From positions 1 to 51,093 of the forward strand of contig JAUSCK010000042.1 in NCBI GenBank assembly GCA_030651035.1: a stretch of DNA of 51,093 nucleotides, given 5' to 3'. The position numbers and the translations under genes are program-made. The notes under the pieces are model-generated. The model was not told the DNA's origin. It was given only the letters and a program-made list of their open reading frames with translations, and did no database searches. This document shows, one piece after another, positions 30,087 through 37,279 of this stretch (its first letter is position 1; each line of letters opens with the position of its first letter). Source of the stretch: Elusimicrobiota bacterium (lineage in GTDB: Bacteria > Elusimicrobiota > Elusimicrobia > Elusimicrobiales > UBA9959).

Positions 30087-31225
30087 CACAAAAGACCGCC
30101 AACATAATCGCTGTCCTTGCAATAGTCGGCCTAGCCGCAGGTTATTACCTGGCTCAGTATCGCAAATCCGGCGCTGCACCGTTCCAGCCGGCTGTCGCGT
30201 CAACTACAGCCACCACCATAAGTCAGCCGTCAGCAGAAAAGACCGCGGGGACGGCCGGACCGCTTCCCTCCGGAGACAGTCTAAGCCTGATTAGCGGGGA
30301 AACCGCGAGTCAGACCGCAATGTCTGCCGAAGGGGAATTAGATAGACCCGAGGGAATGGAGTGGTTCTATAAACGTTTCGGAAACAGCACCTGGTTCGCG
30401 GAAGGAACCTTTAATGCAAAATCTTTTACCCCGCAAGAGTATGAAACCCTTATAGCCGCTGCCTTGCAAGGCAATGAGTCTGCGACTGTAGCTTTAAAGC
30501 TTTCAATCCTAAAGTATCTAATTGAAAATCCTAAAGACGCCGAATATAAAGCGGTAAAAGAGAAACTCTACTCAGAAGAATTCCTGAAGACAGTTCCGAG
30601 GTTTGAATATCTGGCCGAAATGCTGCCAGATGAACTGCTCGACAATAAAGATTTCGCCGCTGATATCCTTGCCAAGAACCCCTATAATCTGAAATTTTTT
30701 TCCGAACGGTTGCGCTCCGATAAAGAAATTGTGTCCAAGGTTATATCAAACAACATCTATCTGCTTGAGCTTGCCTCGGACGCCCTGCGCAACGATAAAG
30801 CCTTCATAAAGGAGCTGTTGTTGAAGGATCCGACTGCCCTTAGCTATATTTCAGACGAACTCAAGGGAGATAAGGACCTGGTATTACCGGTTCTTAAAGG
30901 TCACCCGGAACTTTATTCGGCTGCGTCCTCGAAAGTCCAGAACGATCCTGAAGTACTGCCGCTTATCCGTACATTTATCCTGACTGGGGGGCGTGGCAAT
31001 GTAAGTGCGCTTCCTGAAAAACTCCGGGGCGACAGGGAAGTGGTCATGAAAGCTGTGGAAAGCAATTGCAGCTTACTGGAATCCGCATCCGTGGAACTTC
31101 GCGACGACGAGGAAGTGGTAAGTAAGGCCATCGCGCATTCGCGATATTGCCTTCAGTACGCAAGCAGCAGGCTGCGGGAAAAGCTTAAACAGCCGGGGCA
31201 GACTGGGCAAGAGGAGGTGGAGTAA
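30083..31225 (+). CDS. Membrane-anchored DUF4116-repeat protein
   Basis: A 380-residue protein with an N-terminal helix (about 8-26) as anchor, a Ser/Thr/Ala-rich spacer (about 30-90), then about seven tandem helical repeats of about 25 residues in residues 195-370. The units follow the DUF4116 theme L-R-x-D-K-E-x-V-x-K, for example SERLRSDKEIVSKVISNN, SVELRDDEEVVSKAIAHS and SDALRNDKAFIKELLLKD. DUF4116 repeats probably form a protein-binding solenoid, and their function is unknown. The protein most likely lies in the periplasm. GGAGGT precedes the ATG, which overlaps the previous stop (ATGA). The repeats are well conserved among themselves, which suggests a working scaffold. Confidence 0.82.
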   Translation: MTQKTANIIAVLAIVGLAAGYYLAQYRKSGAAPFQPAVASTTATTISQPSAEKTAGTAGPLPSGDSLSLISGETASQTAMSAEGELDRPEGMEWFYKRFGNSTWFAEGTFNAKSFTPQEYETLIAAALQGNESATVALKLSILKYLIENPKDAEYKAVKEKLYSEEFLKTVPRFEYLAEMLPDELLDNKDFAADILAKNPYNLKFFSERLRSDKEIVSKVISNNIYLLELASDALRNDKAFIKELLLKDPTALSYISDELKGDKDLVLPVLKGHPELYSAASSKVQNDPEVLPLIRTFILTGGRGNVSALPEKLRGDREVVMKAVESNCSLLESASVELRDDEEVVSKAIAHSRYCLQYASSRLREKLKQPGQTGQEEVE

Positions 31226-31274
31226 GAAGCCGCCGCTCAGATGAGCCGTTCCCGCATCAACTCTGGCACTTTAT

Positions 31275-32444
31275 ATGAAAAGGCATTGGAAGTATACTGA
31301 CATCCCCGACAGGCTGTGGCGTGATTGGAGATGGCAGCTAAAAAACCGTTTCCATAACGGCAGCGATATCTCTAAATTCTTCCCGAACATCAGCGAGGAA
31401 TCGCGGAGGGATTTCGCAGCTCATGTGGCCAAGTTCAATATCTCGATAACGCCTTATACGCTTTCCTTGATTCGCCTGGATAAAAAACTAAATCCGACAG
31501 CAGTCGATCCGATCTGGAGACAGTTTAAATTCTTGTCGCCAGACGAACTTCGCGGCGACGGCGCTTATGACGGGGTTCACACCAACTGGGAACTTTCAAA
31601 GGAGATGCCTACCCCGATACTGCACCACAAGTATCCCGGAAGAGCGCTGCTGCGTGTAGTCAACAGCTGCCATGGGTACTGCAGCTACTGCTACCTGACG
31701 AAGCGCACCCTGGACGTTTCGAAGAAATTGCGTTTTGCCGCCTCTCCAGCAGTGTGGGAAAGGTCTCTTCGCTACCTGCGCGCCAATCCGGACATATCCG
31801 ACGTCCTGATAAGCGGCGGCGACCCCCTTCTGCTGCCGAATGACGCGCTGGAGAAGATCCTCAGCGACGTTGCCGCCGTAAGCTCCGTCAAGACTATCAG
31901 GATCAACACCAGGGCATTGACCTTTAACCCCTTCCGTGTGGACCCAGGGCTTGCCGCCATACTAAAAAAACACCGGGTGACAGTTCTTGAGATACACTTG
32001 GCCCACCCCAACGAGATTACACGGGAATTCGACTCCGCGCTGGAAGTCTTAGACAAAGGTGGATACAGGCCTCTCATACTCTGGCGATCCCCTCTGCTCA
32101 GGGGGATAAACGATTCCGTAGCGACGCTGAGGGAACTGCTGCTCATGCTTTATGCCCGCCGGATCGTGCCCTACTATCTCTTTCATAACGCCCCGTACAG
32201 CCTTGGACGGGAGTATTACGGCACCTCCGTAAAGCGCGGGATAACACTGATGAAGGAACTGCGCCGGGTGATCCCCGGGCCAAGTTTTCCGCGCTACACG
32301 CTTTTTCATCCTACCGGAAAGCAGGACATCCCGCTGGAGGCAGGTGGCACTCCGGAATTCCGCTTCTGCCGCGACGCCTCAGGAAAGCCCGCGGTAAAGT
32401 TCCGCAATTGGAGAGGCCGGTCAGTATTCTACCCGGACCGCTGA
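31275..32444 (+). CDS. Lysine 2,3-aminomutase-family radical SAM enzyme, altered substrate pocket
   Basis: A 389-residue PLP-dependent radical SAM enzyme. The cluster motif is C-x3-C-x2-C in NSCHGYCSYCYLTKR (about residue 136), followed by VLISGGDPLLL and the KAM-type barrel. The PLP lysine fits PTGKQDIPLE. In Clostridium lysine 2,3-aminomutase two Asp residues (293 and 330) hold the substrate side chain; by manual alignment the equivalent spots here read HNAP and LFHP, with no Asp. Lysine is therefore unlikely to be the substrate, and the reaction could be on another alpha-amino acid or a non-aminomutase reaction. It lies between the envelope genes and the radical SAM-VanW gene, separated from the latter by three bases. 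A PdxB-type gene for PLP synthesis ends the island. Confidence 0.85.
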   Translation: MKRHWKYTDIPDRLWRDWRWQLKNRFHNGSDISKFFPNISEESRRDFAAHVAKFNISITPYTLSLIRLDKKLNPTAVDPIWRQFKFLSPDELRGDGAYDGVHTNWELSKEMPTPILHHKYPGRALLRVVNSCHGYCSYCYLTKRTLDVSKKLRFAASPAVWERSLRYLRANPDISDVLISGGDPLLLPNDALEKILSDVAAVSSVKTIRINTRALTFNPFRVDPGLAAILKKHRVTVLEIHLAHPNEITREFDSALEVLDKGGYRPLILWRSPLLRGINDSVATLRELLLMLYARRIVPYYLFHNAPYSLGREYYGTSVKRGITLMKELRRVIPGPSFPRYTLFHPTGKQDIPLEAGGTPEFRFCRDASGKPAVKFRNWRGRSVFYPDR

Positions 32445-32447
32445 AGC

Positions 32448-34379
32448 ATGCCATATATCTGCAAGAATCCTTGGACAACGCTGTATATTTGGGGCAACGG
32501 GAATGTAACCCATTGCTGCTATTCCAACGTCGGCAGCCTTGGGAACATAAACGAAACGCCTTTATTGGATATTTGGCGTGGCCCTAAACTGAATTTTGTC
32601 CGTGAGAACATGGCACAGGGGAACTACCTGCAGGCCGGCTGCGAATATTTCTGCCGCTCATACCGCTGGAATAAGTTTTATGGTTCCAAAAACACGGCTG
32701 CGATCCCGGAAGGACTTGGCAGGGTTGAAGAACTGCCTCCCGCCTGGGCCGAGGACGGGCCCGGTATCCTGGGCTTCGGGATCGACTGGGATTGCAACTT
32801 GAGATGCCGCCATTGTTTATCGTCGAGAAAAGGCAAGGGAGTAAAACAAGAAGATTTCCACACTCTCCGGACTTTTACAGAGAAAAGCCGTTTTTTGCGT
32901 TTCATGGGCGGGGAATTCACGATTAACAAAGACTGCCTTTCTATGCTTAAAGAATTGGGGACGTGGGAAGCCCAGCCCATAGTTTTTTTCAGCACCAACG
33001 GACAGACACCGATAGCGTCCGTTATGCCGTATTGCGGCGGATTAAAAGGGTTGCACCTAAAGTTTTCACTGGAAGGATTGAACAGTGATTATGAACACAT
33101 ACGCACCGGAGCGTCATGGGATGTTTTCGAGCGCAACCTGGATGAGGCAGCGGCCATTTTTGTGGCCAAGCGCGCGGAGGGGAAGGACTGGCGTCTATAT
33201 CTTAACTTCTGTGTGATGAAGAGCAATTTCCGGAATCTGCCGTCCATTATTCAATACGCCGTCAAAAAAGACCTCCCGCTGGTTCTCAATACCATAAACG
33301 GGATGCGCCATATAGATGAGAATATGTTCATGTACTCCGCCGCCTGTCTTCCAAAAGAAGAAATACAACAAATTGCCGAACGTTGCAGGGCAATCCTGGG
33401 AGAAGCCCGCCAATATTGCTTTAAGAACGAACTCGTCACGCATCTGGATTATATTCTTCGTTCCGCCAATGACAAAAAACTCAGGTTGCCACACCGAGCC
33501 TTACAGTTGTGGACACTTTTTGTTAAAGGCCGCGCGGCGGACCTCTCAATGTACGCTTTCTATAGGCTCTCAATGAACCCAACCGCATTTTTATCCTATG
33601 TCTATAGGAAGATACGGGGTAAAATATCCACCCCGGCAATCAGATTCAAGACCGCGCGGAGGATCATTGCAAACACCGAGGATATTTTAAGGGGTTGGGC
33701 ATGGAATTACTCAGTAACTAAAGCAGGAAACCAGGAGGCGAACGAATTCCGGCACCGGATAGGCGAATTTCAATTGCCCATAAAGGAGCGGGGAGAACTG
33801 GGCGTTGAGAACAAGAACCGTATCTCAAATATGCGGCTGGCCTGCGAGGCTATTGATATGTTGGTATTACAGCCGGGACAGATCTTTTCGATGCGGAAGG
33901 TGATCGGTGAACCAGTAGCCCAGAAAGGATATAAACCGGGCCCCGTTATCATCAGAGGCAAACTATCCAGCTCGGTTGGCGGCGGTCTGTGCCAGATATC
34001 AACAGTGCTCTTCAACGCAGCCCTGCAGGCGAATATACGCATACTTGAAAAACACAATCACAGCGTGGACTTGTGGGGGAAAGACCGGATAGTTGAGCTT
34101 GGACGGGACGCGGCGTACACCTATGAACTGAAAGACCTGAAGTTCAGAAACGATATGGCGGCGCCGGTACTGATCCGTATTTCAGCTGACGGGGGGAAGA
34201 AACTGGTTTGTGCCGAATTGTATTGCAGCAGCCCCCTAGCCGGCGAGGTAACGGTAGAAACCCTGGCGGACGCTAAGCCGGGAGAGGTTAAACACATAGA
34301 AACACGAAGATTTATAAGAACTAACGGAAAGACGGAGTTGACCTATTCCCGGCGGGAAACATATCTTTCCCGCAGTTGA
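32448..34379 (+). CDS. SPASM/radical SAM protein fused to a VanW domain
   Basis: A 643-residue fusion. Residues 1-75 form a SPASM-like auxiliary-cluster segment placed before the core (CKNPWTTLYI, NGNVTHCCYSNVGSLGNI, DIWRGPK, CEYFC). The radical SAM core is about 108-310, with C116-x3-C120-x2-C123 in WDCNLRCRHCLSS, then FMGGEFTI and KFSLEGL. A basic linker (about 330-435) leads to a VanW domain (about 440-590): NRISNMRLACEAID, VGGGLCQISTVLFNAAL, HNHSVDLW, LGRDAAYTYELKDLKFRN. VanW, of unknown function, accompanies glycopeptide-resistance clusters and cell-wall proteins. There is no frameshift or extra start between the parts, and no signal peptide precedes either. The ATG lies three bases after the aminomutase-like gene. 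The substrate may be a peptide or cell-wall precursor. Confidence 0.88.
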   Translation: MPYICKNPWTTLYIWGNGNVTHCCYSNVGSLGNINETPLLDIWRGPKLNFVRENMAQGNYLQAGCEYFCRSYRWNKFYGSKNTAAIPEGLGRVEELPPAWAEDGPGILGFGIDWDCNLRCRHCLSSRKGKGVKQEDFHTLRTFTEKSRFLRFMGGEFTINKDCLSMLKELGTWEAQPIVFFSTNGQTPIASVMPYCGGLKGLHLKFSLEGLNSDYEHIRTGASWDVFERNLDEAAAIFVAKRAEGKDWRLYLNFCVMKSNFRNLPSIIQYAVKKDLPLVLNTINGMRHIDENMFMYSAACLPKEEIQQIAERCRAILGEARQYCFKNELVTHLDYILRSANDKKLRLPHRALQLWTLFVKGRAADLSMYAFYRLSMNPTAFLSYVYRKIRGKISTPAIRFKTARRIIANTEDILRGWAWNYSVTKAGNQEANEFRHRIGEFQLPIKERGELGVENKNRISNMRLACEAIDMLVLQPGQIFSMRKVIGEPVAQKGYKPGPVIIRGKLSSSVGGGLCQISTVLFNAALQANIRILEKHNHSVDLWGKDRIVELGRDAAYTYELKDLKFRNDMAAPVLIRISADGGKKLVCAELYCSSPLAGEVTVETLADAKPGEVKHIETRRFIRTNGKTELTYSRRETYLSRS

Positions 34380-34398
34380 TATCGTGCAGGAGAACTTT

Positions 34399-35448
34399 GT
34401 GCGCAAAATAACAAATATTGGCATCGTGCTGGAGACCAAGGCGGATGCGCTGAAAACAGGACTGCCGCTGGATCAGTTATACCATTGGCGGGAGCCGGGG
34501 GAAATAGCCGCGATAACCGGGGCAATAAAAGAACTCGGCTTTACCACAGTCATCCTTGGCACTCCGGAAGATCTGGCGGCACATCCCGTAAGCGGAGTAG
34601 ATTTCATCTTCAATCTTTCAGTAGGCTTCGTTAATCGCTATCGCCTGGCGGCGGGTCCTGCCCTCTATTCGTTGTTAAAACTTCCCTATTCCGGCGCCGA
34701 CCCGTACACGAAAATGATGAGCCAGCATAAGCACGCCATGAAGTCCTTCTGGGACAAGCTGGGCATTCCTACCCCTGAATGGGCATACATTCATACGCCG
34801 GGCGACGTGAGAGCCGCCTCACTTCCGCCGTTCCCGCTTATCCTCAAACCGGCATACGAAGGCTCCTCAATAGGGATAGATGAAAGTTCTGTAATCCATT
34901 CCAGGAAAAGTCTGCTGACAAAGGCGGAGGAGCTCTTTTCCCGCCTTAAAATGCCAATGATTGTTGAGCGGTTTATCGCCGGCCGCGAATGCAAGGTAGG
35001 AATCATCGGGAACGCTGAAACAGAGTTTTCCGGCATCATCGAGGATATCTGCGCCGATGGTAGTGGACTTGGAAAGGAGATGCTCGGCTTCCGCGTCAAA
35101 AAAGCGGGGACATACTCAAAACGGACCCTTATCGCCGGAGATGCTCTTTCGAAACGCATCATGAAGGACGCGAAAAGGATTTATGAACTGTTCCGGCCTG
35201 TAGACTACGGGACCATGGACGTGCGCGTGGACAACCGGGGATGCCATTACTTTTTGGAGTTCAACGCCGACGCGACTCTGCATCCGCAAAGGACGCTGGC
35301 ACAATGCTGCGCCTTGAACGGGGTAGATTACAGGACGATGATCGGAAAAATCCTTACAACATCCTTTAAACGGTGGGGGATCAAGCAACAGCTACCTAGG
35401 ATTAAATCCGAGGGAGCGCATCACACGGACAAATCGCGCCGGGCCTGA
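34399..35448 (+). CDS. D-Ala-D-Ala-ligase-related ATP-grasp enzyme
   Basis: A 349-residue ATP-grasp ligase with the Ddl-like layout: an N-terminal pre-ATP domain (about 1-105), then PLILKPAYEGSSIGID, MIVERFIAGRECKVGI, and the metal end YGTMDVRVDNRGCHYFLEFN. The usual Ddl omega-loop and NxxPGMT motif are absent; the segment after LEFN reads ADATLHPQRTL. The acceptor or donor amino acid is therefore probably not D-Ala. GTG 34399 is preferred, six bases after AGGAG; an upstream GTG (34384) is less well placed. It likely condenses an amino acid, perhaps the product of the aminomutase-like enzyme. Its 3' end overlaps the convergent PdxB-like gene by 57 bases. Confidence 0.82.
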   Translation: MRKITNIGIVLETKADALKTGLPLDQLYHWREPGEIAAITGAIKELGFTTVILGTPEDLAAHPVSGVDFIFNLSVGFVNRYRLAAGPALYSLLKLPYSGADPYTKMMSQHKHAMKSFWDKLGIPTPEWAYIHTPGDVRAASLPPFPLILKPAYEGSSIGIDESSVIHSRKSLLTKAEELFSRLKMPMIVERFIAGRECKVGIIGNAETEFSGIIEDICADGSGLGKEMLGFRVKKAGTYSKRTLIAGDALSKRIMKDAKRIYELFRPVDYGTMDVRVDNRGCHYFLEFNADATLHPQRTLAQCCALNGVDYRTMIGKILTTSFKRWGIKQQLPRIKSEGAHHTDKSRRA

Positions 35449-36543
35449 CAGGGCAAGTGCCCGGCTTGAGAACTCAAAACGGCGCAGATAGCGTTTACGA
35501 AAAGCGGTAAACGCCGCGCCCGCAGTGGGGACTTTCACTACTTCCAACTTAAATTCAGCCGAATCTTTTTCAATATCATATATCCTCCGAACAGCACCGT
35601 GAAGAACGCTGTAAAGCGTCTCTCCGGGCGAACGCACGCAGGGAAGAGGCGCGCGTCGGAGAATCGACGGATTCCAAACAGAGGGTATCCCGAAATGAGC
35701 GCATACTGCGGCGTAGATCATACAGACTGCGGCGAGCCTGGCTTCCTGAGACAGCCCGGCTACATGTGGGGTGCTGATATCGGCCAGCTCCACCAACCCA
35801 GGGTCTATGTCCGGCTCATTCTCCCAAACGTCGATGACCGCACCACCGAGCCGTCCGGACTCGAGACATTCCTTAAGTGAGCGTTCGCAGACTATCCCAC
35901 CTCTAGCGGAATTAATGATAACGGCCCCGCGTTTAAGCCCGGCCAGCCTCTCCGCACCAAACAGACCCGCGGTCTTGTCTTTACCAGTAAAGGTCAGCGG
36001 CGTATGTATTGTTATAACATCGGAATCCATCAATTTGGATAGTGGCCTGAAGGACTTATCACCGGTAGTTCTGCGCTTCGGGGGATCGTTCAGCAGGACA
36101 TTTATTCCCAAAGTTTTCGCCTTTTCCGCTACCCGGCTGCCGACATTCCCTATTCCGACAACGCCTAACGTGGCCTCAGGGATGCTTATGCGGCCCCGCT
36201 CATGAAGGGACAAGAGCGCCGCAATCACATACTCTGCTACCGATTCCGCGTTACTGCCTGGTGCGGCAGAGAAAGCGATTTCTTGGTCCTTTAAATACCG
36301 GAGGTCGATATGGTCCGTACCGGCTGAAACCGTTCCGACGAACTTTATCCTGCTTCCGGCTAAAAGTTTTTTATCGACGCGCGTCACATACCGTACTATC
36401 AGGATATCGCAATTCTTTACCGTCGCAGCAGTGATTTCGCCGCTTTCAAGCAGCCGCAACCGGCCGATTCCCTTGAAAGCGTTATAGACATGAGGGATAT
36501 TCATGTCCGCAATTACCTGTAGGATTGGTCTATGTCTTCGCAT
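35392..36543 (-). CDS. pdxB: PdxB-type 4-phosphoerythronate dehydrogenase
   Basis: A 383-residue D-2-hydroxyacid dehydrogenase (E. coli PdxB is 378). The N-terminal part matches PdxB (ADMNIPHVYNAF; IKFVGTVSAGTDHID; FSAAPGSNAESVAEYV). The NAD loop is GVVGIGNVGSRVAEKA, and catalytic Arg, Glu and His are in NSARGGIV, WENEPDID and TPHVAGLS. The C-terminal PdxB dimerisation region is present (VPTAGAAFTAFRKRYLRRFEF, SLGFNP), which separates it from VanH-type lactate dehydrogenases. It oxidises 4-phosphoerythronate in pyridoxal-phosphate synthesis. It faces the ATP-grasp gene, overlapping its 3' end by 57 bases, and is the last gene before the right island repeat. A paralogue acting on another hydroxyacid is possible. 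Confidence 0.82.
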   Translation of the reverse strand: MRRHRPILQVIADMNIPHVYNAFKGIGRLRLLESGEITAATVKNCDILIVRYVTRVDKKLLAGSRIKFVGTVSAGTDHIDLRYLKDQEIAFSAAPGSNAESVAEYVIAALLSLHERGRISIPEATLGVVGIGNVGSRVAEKAKTLGINVLLNDPPKRRTTGDKSFRPLSKLMDSDVITIHTPLTFTGKDKTAGLFGAERLAGLKRGAVIINSARGGIVCERSLKECLESGRLGGAVIDVWENEPDIDPGLVELADISTPHVAGLSQEARLAAVCMIYAAVCAHFGIPSVWNPSILRRAPLPCVRSPGETLYSVLHGAVRRIYDIEKDSAEFKLEVVKVPTAGAAFTAFRKRYLRRFEFSSRALALSGPARFVRVMRSLGFNPR

Positions 36544-36677
36544 CGTTAATCAAAAAATAGCAGTGTTATTCCAAACTTTCCCGACTACAAATCAATTTTA
36601 ACTCTTTTCATTCTTGAAGGATATAAAATTGGGTGGCTCATTACGCTGTATCATAAATGGGCGGGGACAGATAAGCC

Positions 36678-36731
36678 AGGCCAGGGCGGGTGCGGCGGCT
36701 ATCCCGAGGCAAGACGCTACCGCCCTGGCCT
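36678..36731. other. Long stem-loop
   Basis: AGGCCAGGGCGG (36678-36689) pairs perfectly with CCGCCCTGGCCT (36720-36731) around a 30-nt loop. It has no gene on the plus strand upstream. It could be part of an untranslated RNA, a recombination site or a remnant terminator. Confidence 0.6.
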
Positions 36732-36802
36732 TTCCATATTTTCTTAGCAGGTTCCGCCTCACCCGGCGGCTACAAATTAATAACAGGAAAGACCGCCGCG
36801 GA

Positions 36803-37069
36803 GGCCGCAGCAGCGGACGCCGGGGCGGTGTTTTATAATTTTATGGTGCCACCGGTGTCAGTTAAAATAGATAACAGCAACAAGCCCGCGCCGCGAGAGG
36901 CAGCAGCCACTGGCGAGCGCGGACAGAGTCTGTAATGATAACAGTTCGATTCTTTGCAGCGTGCGCGGGGAATAATTTTCTGCTTTGTTTAAGCCCGGGA
37001 CTCCTTCGCTACAATGTTTCCTCTGGATGTTGGGTGAAGCAGGTTCGCAATTCGGCCTGGAAGGCACCC
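36803..37069 (+). repeat. Two-block direct repeat, copy A
   Basis: Block 1 (36803-36854, 52 bp) differs from 38617-38668 at three positions. Block 2 (36937-37069) aligns with 38686-38816 with scattered changes. The spacer between blocks is 82 bases here and 17 in copy B. Confidence 0.85.
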
Positions 37070-37142
37070 CAAATTTCGAGTTTCCTGTTTTTCCCCGAGG
37101 CGGCCGCTGCCGCAGAATTAAATTTCCGCAAAACCTATTACG

Positions 37143-37162
37143 GGCCCGATAAAGAAGGCTTC
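37143..37162 (+). repeat. 20-bp direct repeat, right copy (island border)
   Basis: GGCCCGATAAAGAAGGCTTC is identical to 27293-27312. It is followed by a weaker CGCC/GGCG terminator-like hairpin (37171-37195) ending in T-runs, as at the left copy. Confidence 0.85.
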
Positions 37163-37223
37163 AAAAATAAGGCACGCCTAATGGCGCGTTTTTAATTTTT
37201 CCGGCAACCGCTAGATACCGTCC

Positions 37224-37252
37224 TTGACAACTAAAACGGATAAAGATAGTAT
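37224..37252 (+). promoter_or_regulatory. Sigma-70 promoter of the CsgG-like gene
   Basis: TTGACA (37224-37229), a 17-base spacer and TAGTAT (37247-37252). AGGAGAAGAG follows before ATG 37280. Confidence 0.75.
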
Positions 37253-37279
37253 CCCTTTTGTCATGGCAGGAGAAGAGAA

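Larger units (their letters stand above)
36544..37142. other. Non-coding, structured intergenic region with repeat copy A
   Basis: No convincing gene. It holds a strong stem-loop (36678-36731), repeat block 1 (36803-36854) and repeat block 2 (36937-37069). Short open frames here share a C-terminal peptide with the region downstream of 38500, only because the DNA is duplicated. Confidence 0.6.

Noticed and set aside
35392-36543. VanH-type D-lactate dehydrogenase, making the island a vancomycin-resistance cluster
   Set aside because: The N-terminal and C-terminal segments match PdxB, and the ligase lacks VanA/Ddl acceptor motifs, so a van operon is not supported although a VanW domain is present.
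36937-37069. tRNA-like 3' end in repeat block 2 (GGTTC and CACCCC resembling tRNA-His)
   Set aside because: No cloverleaf can be drawn; only short stretches match, so it is not annotated as a tRNA remnant.
27293-37162. Classical integrative element with integrase
   Set aside because: No integrase, transposase or relaxase is encoded between or near the repeats, so only a cargo-type or degenerate island can be claimed.
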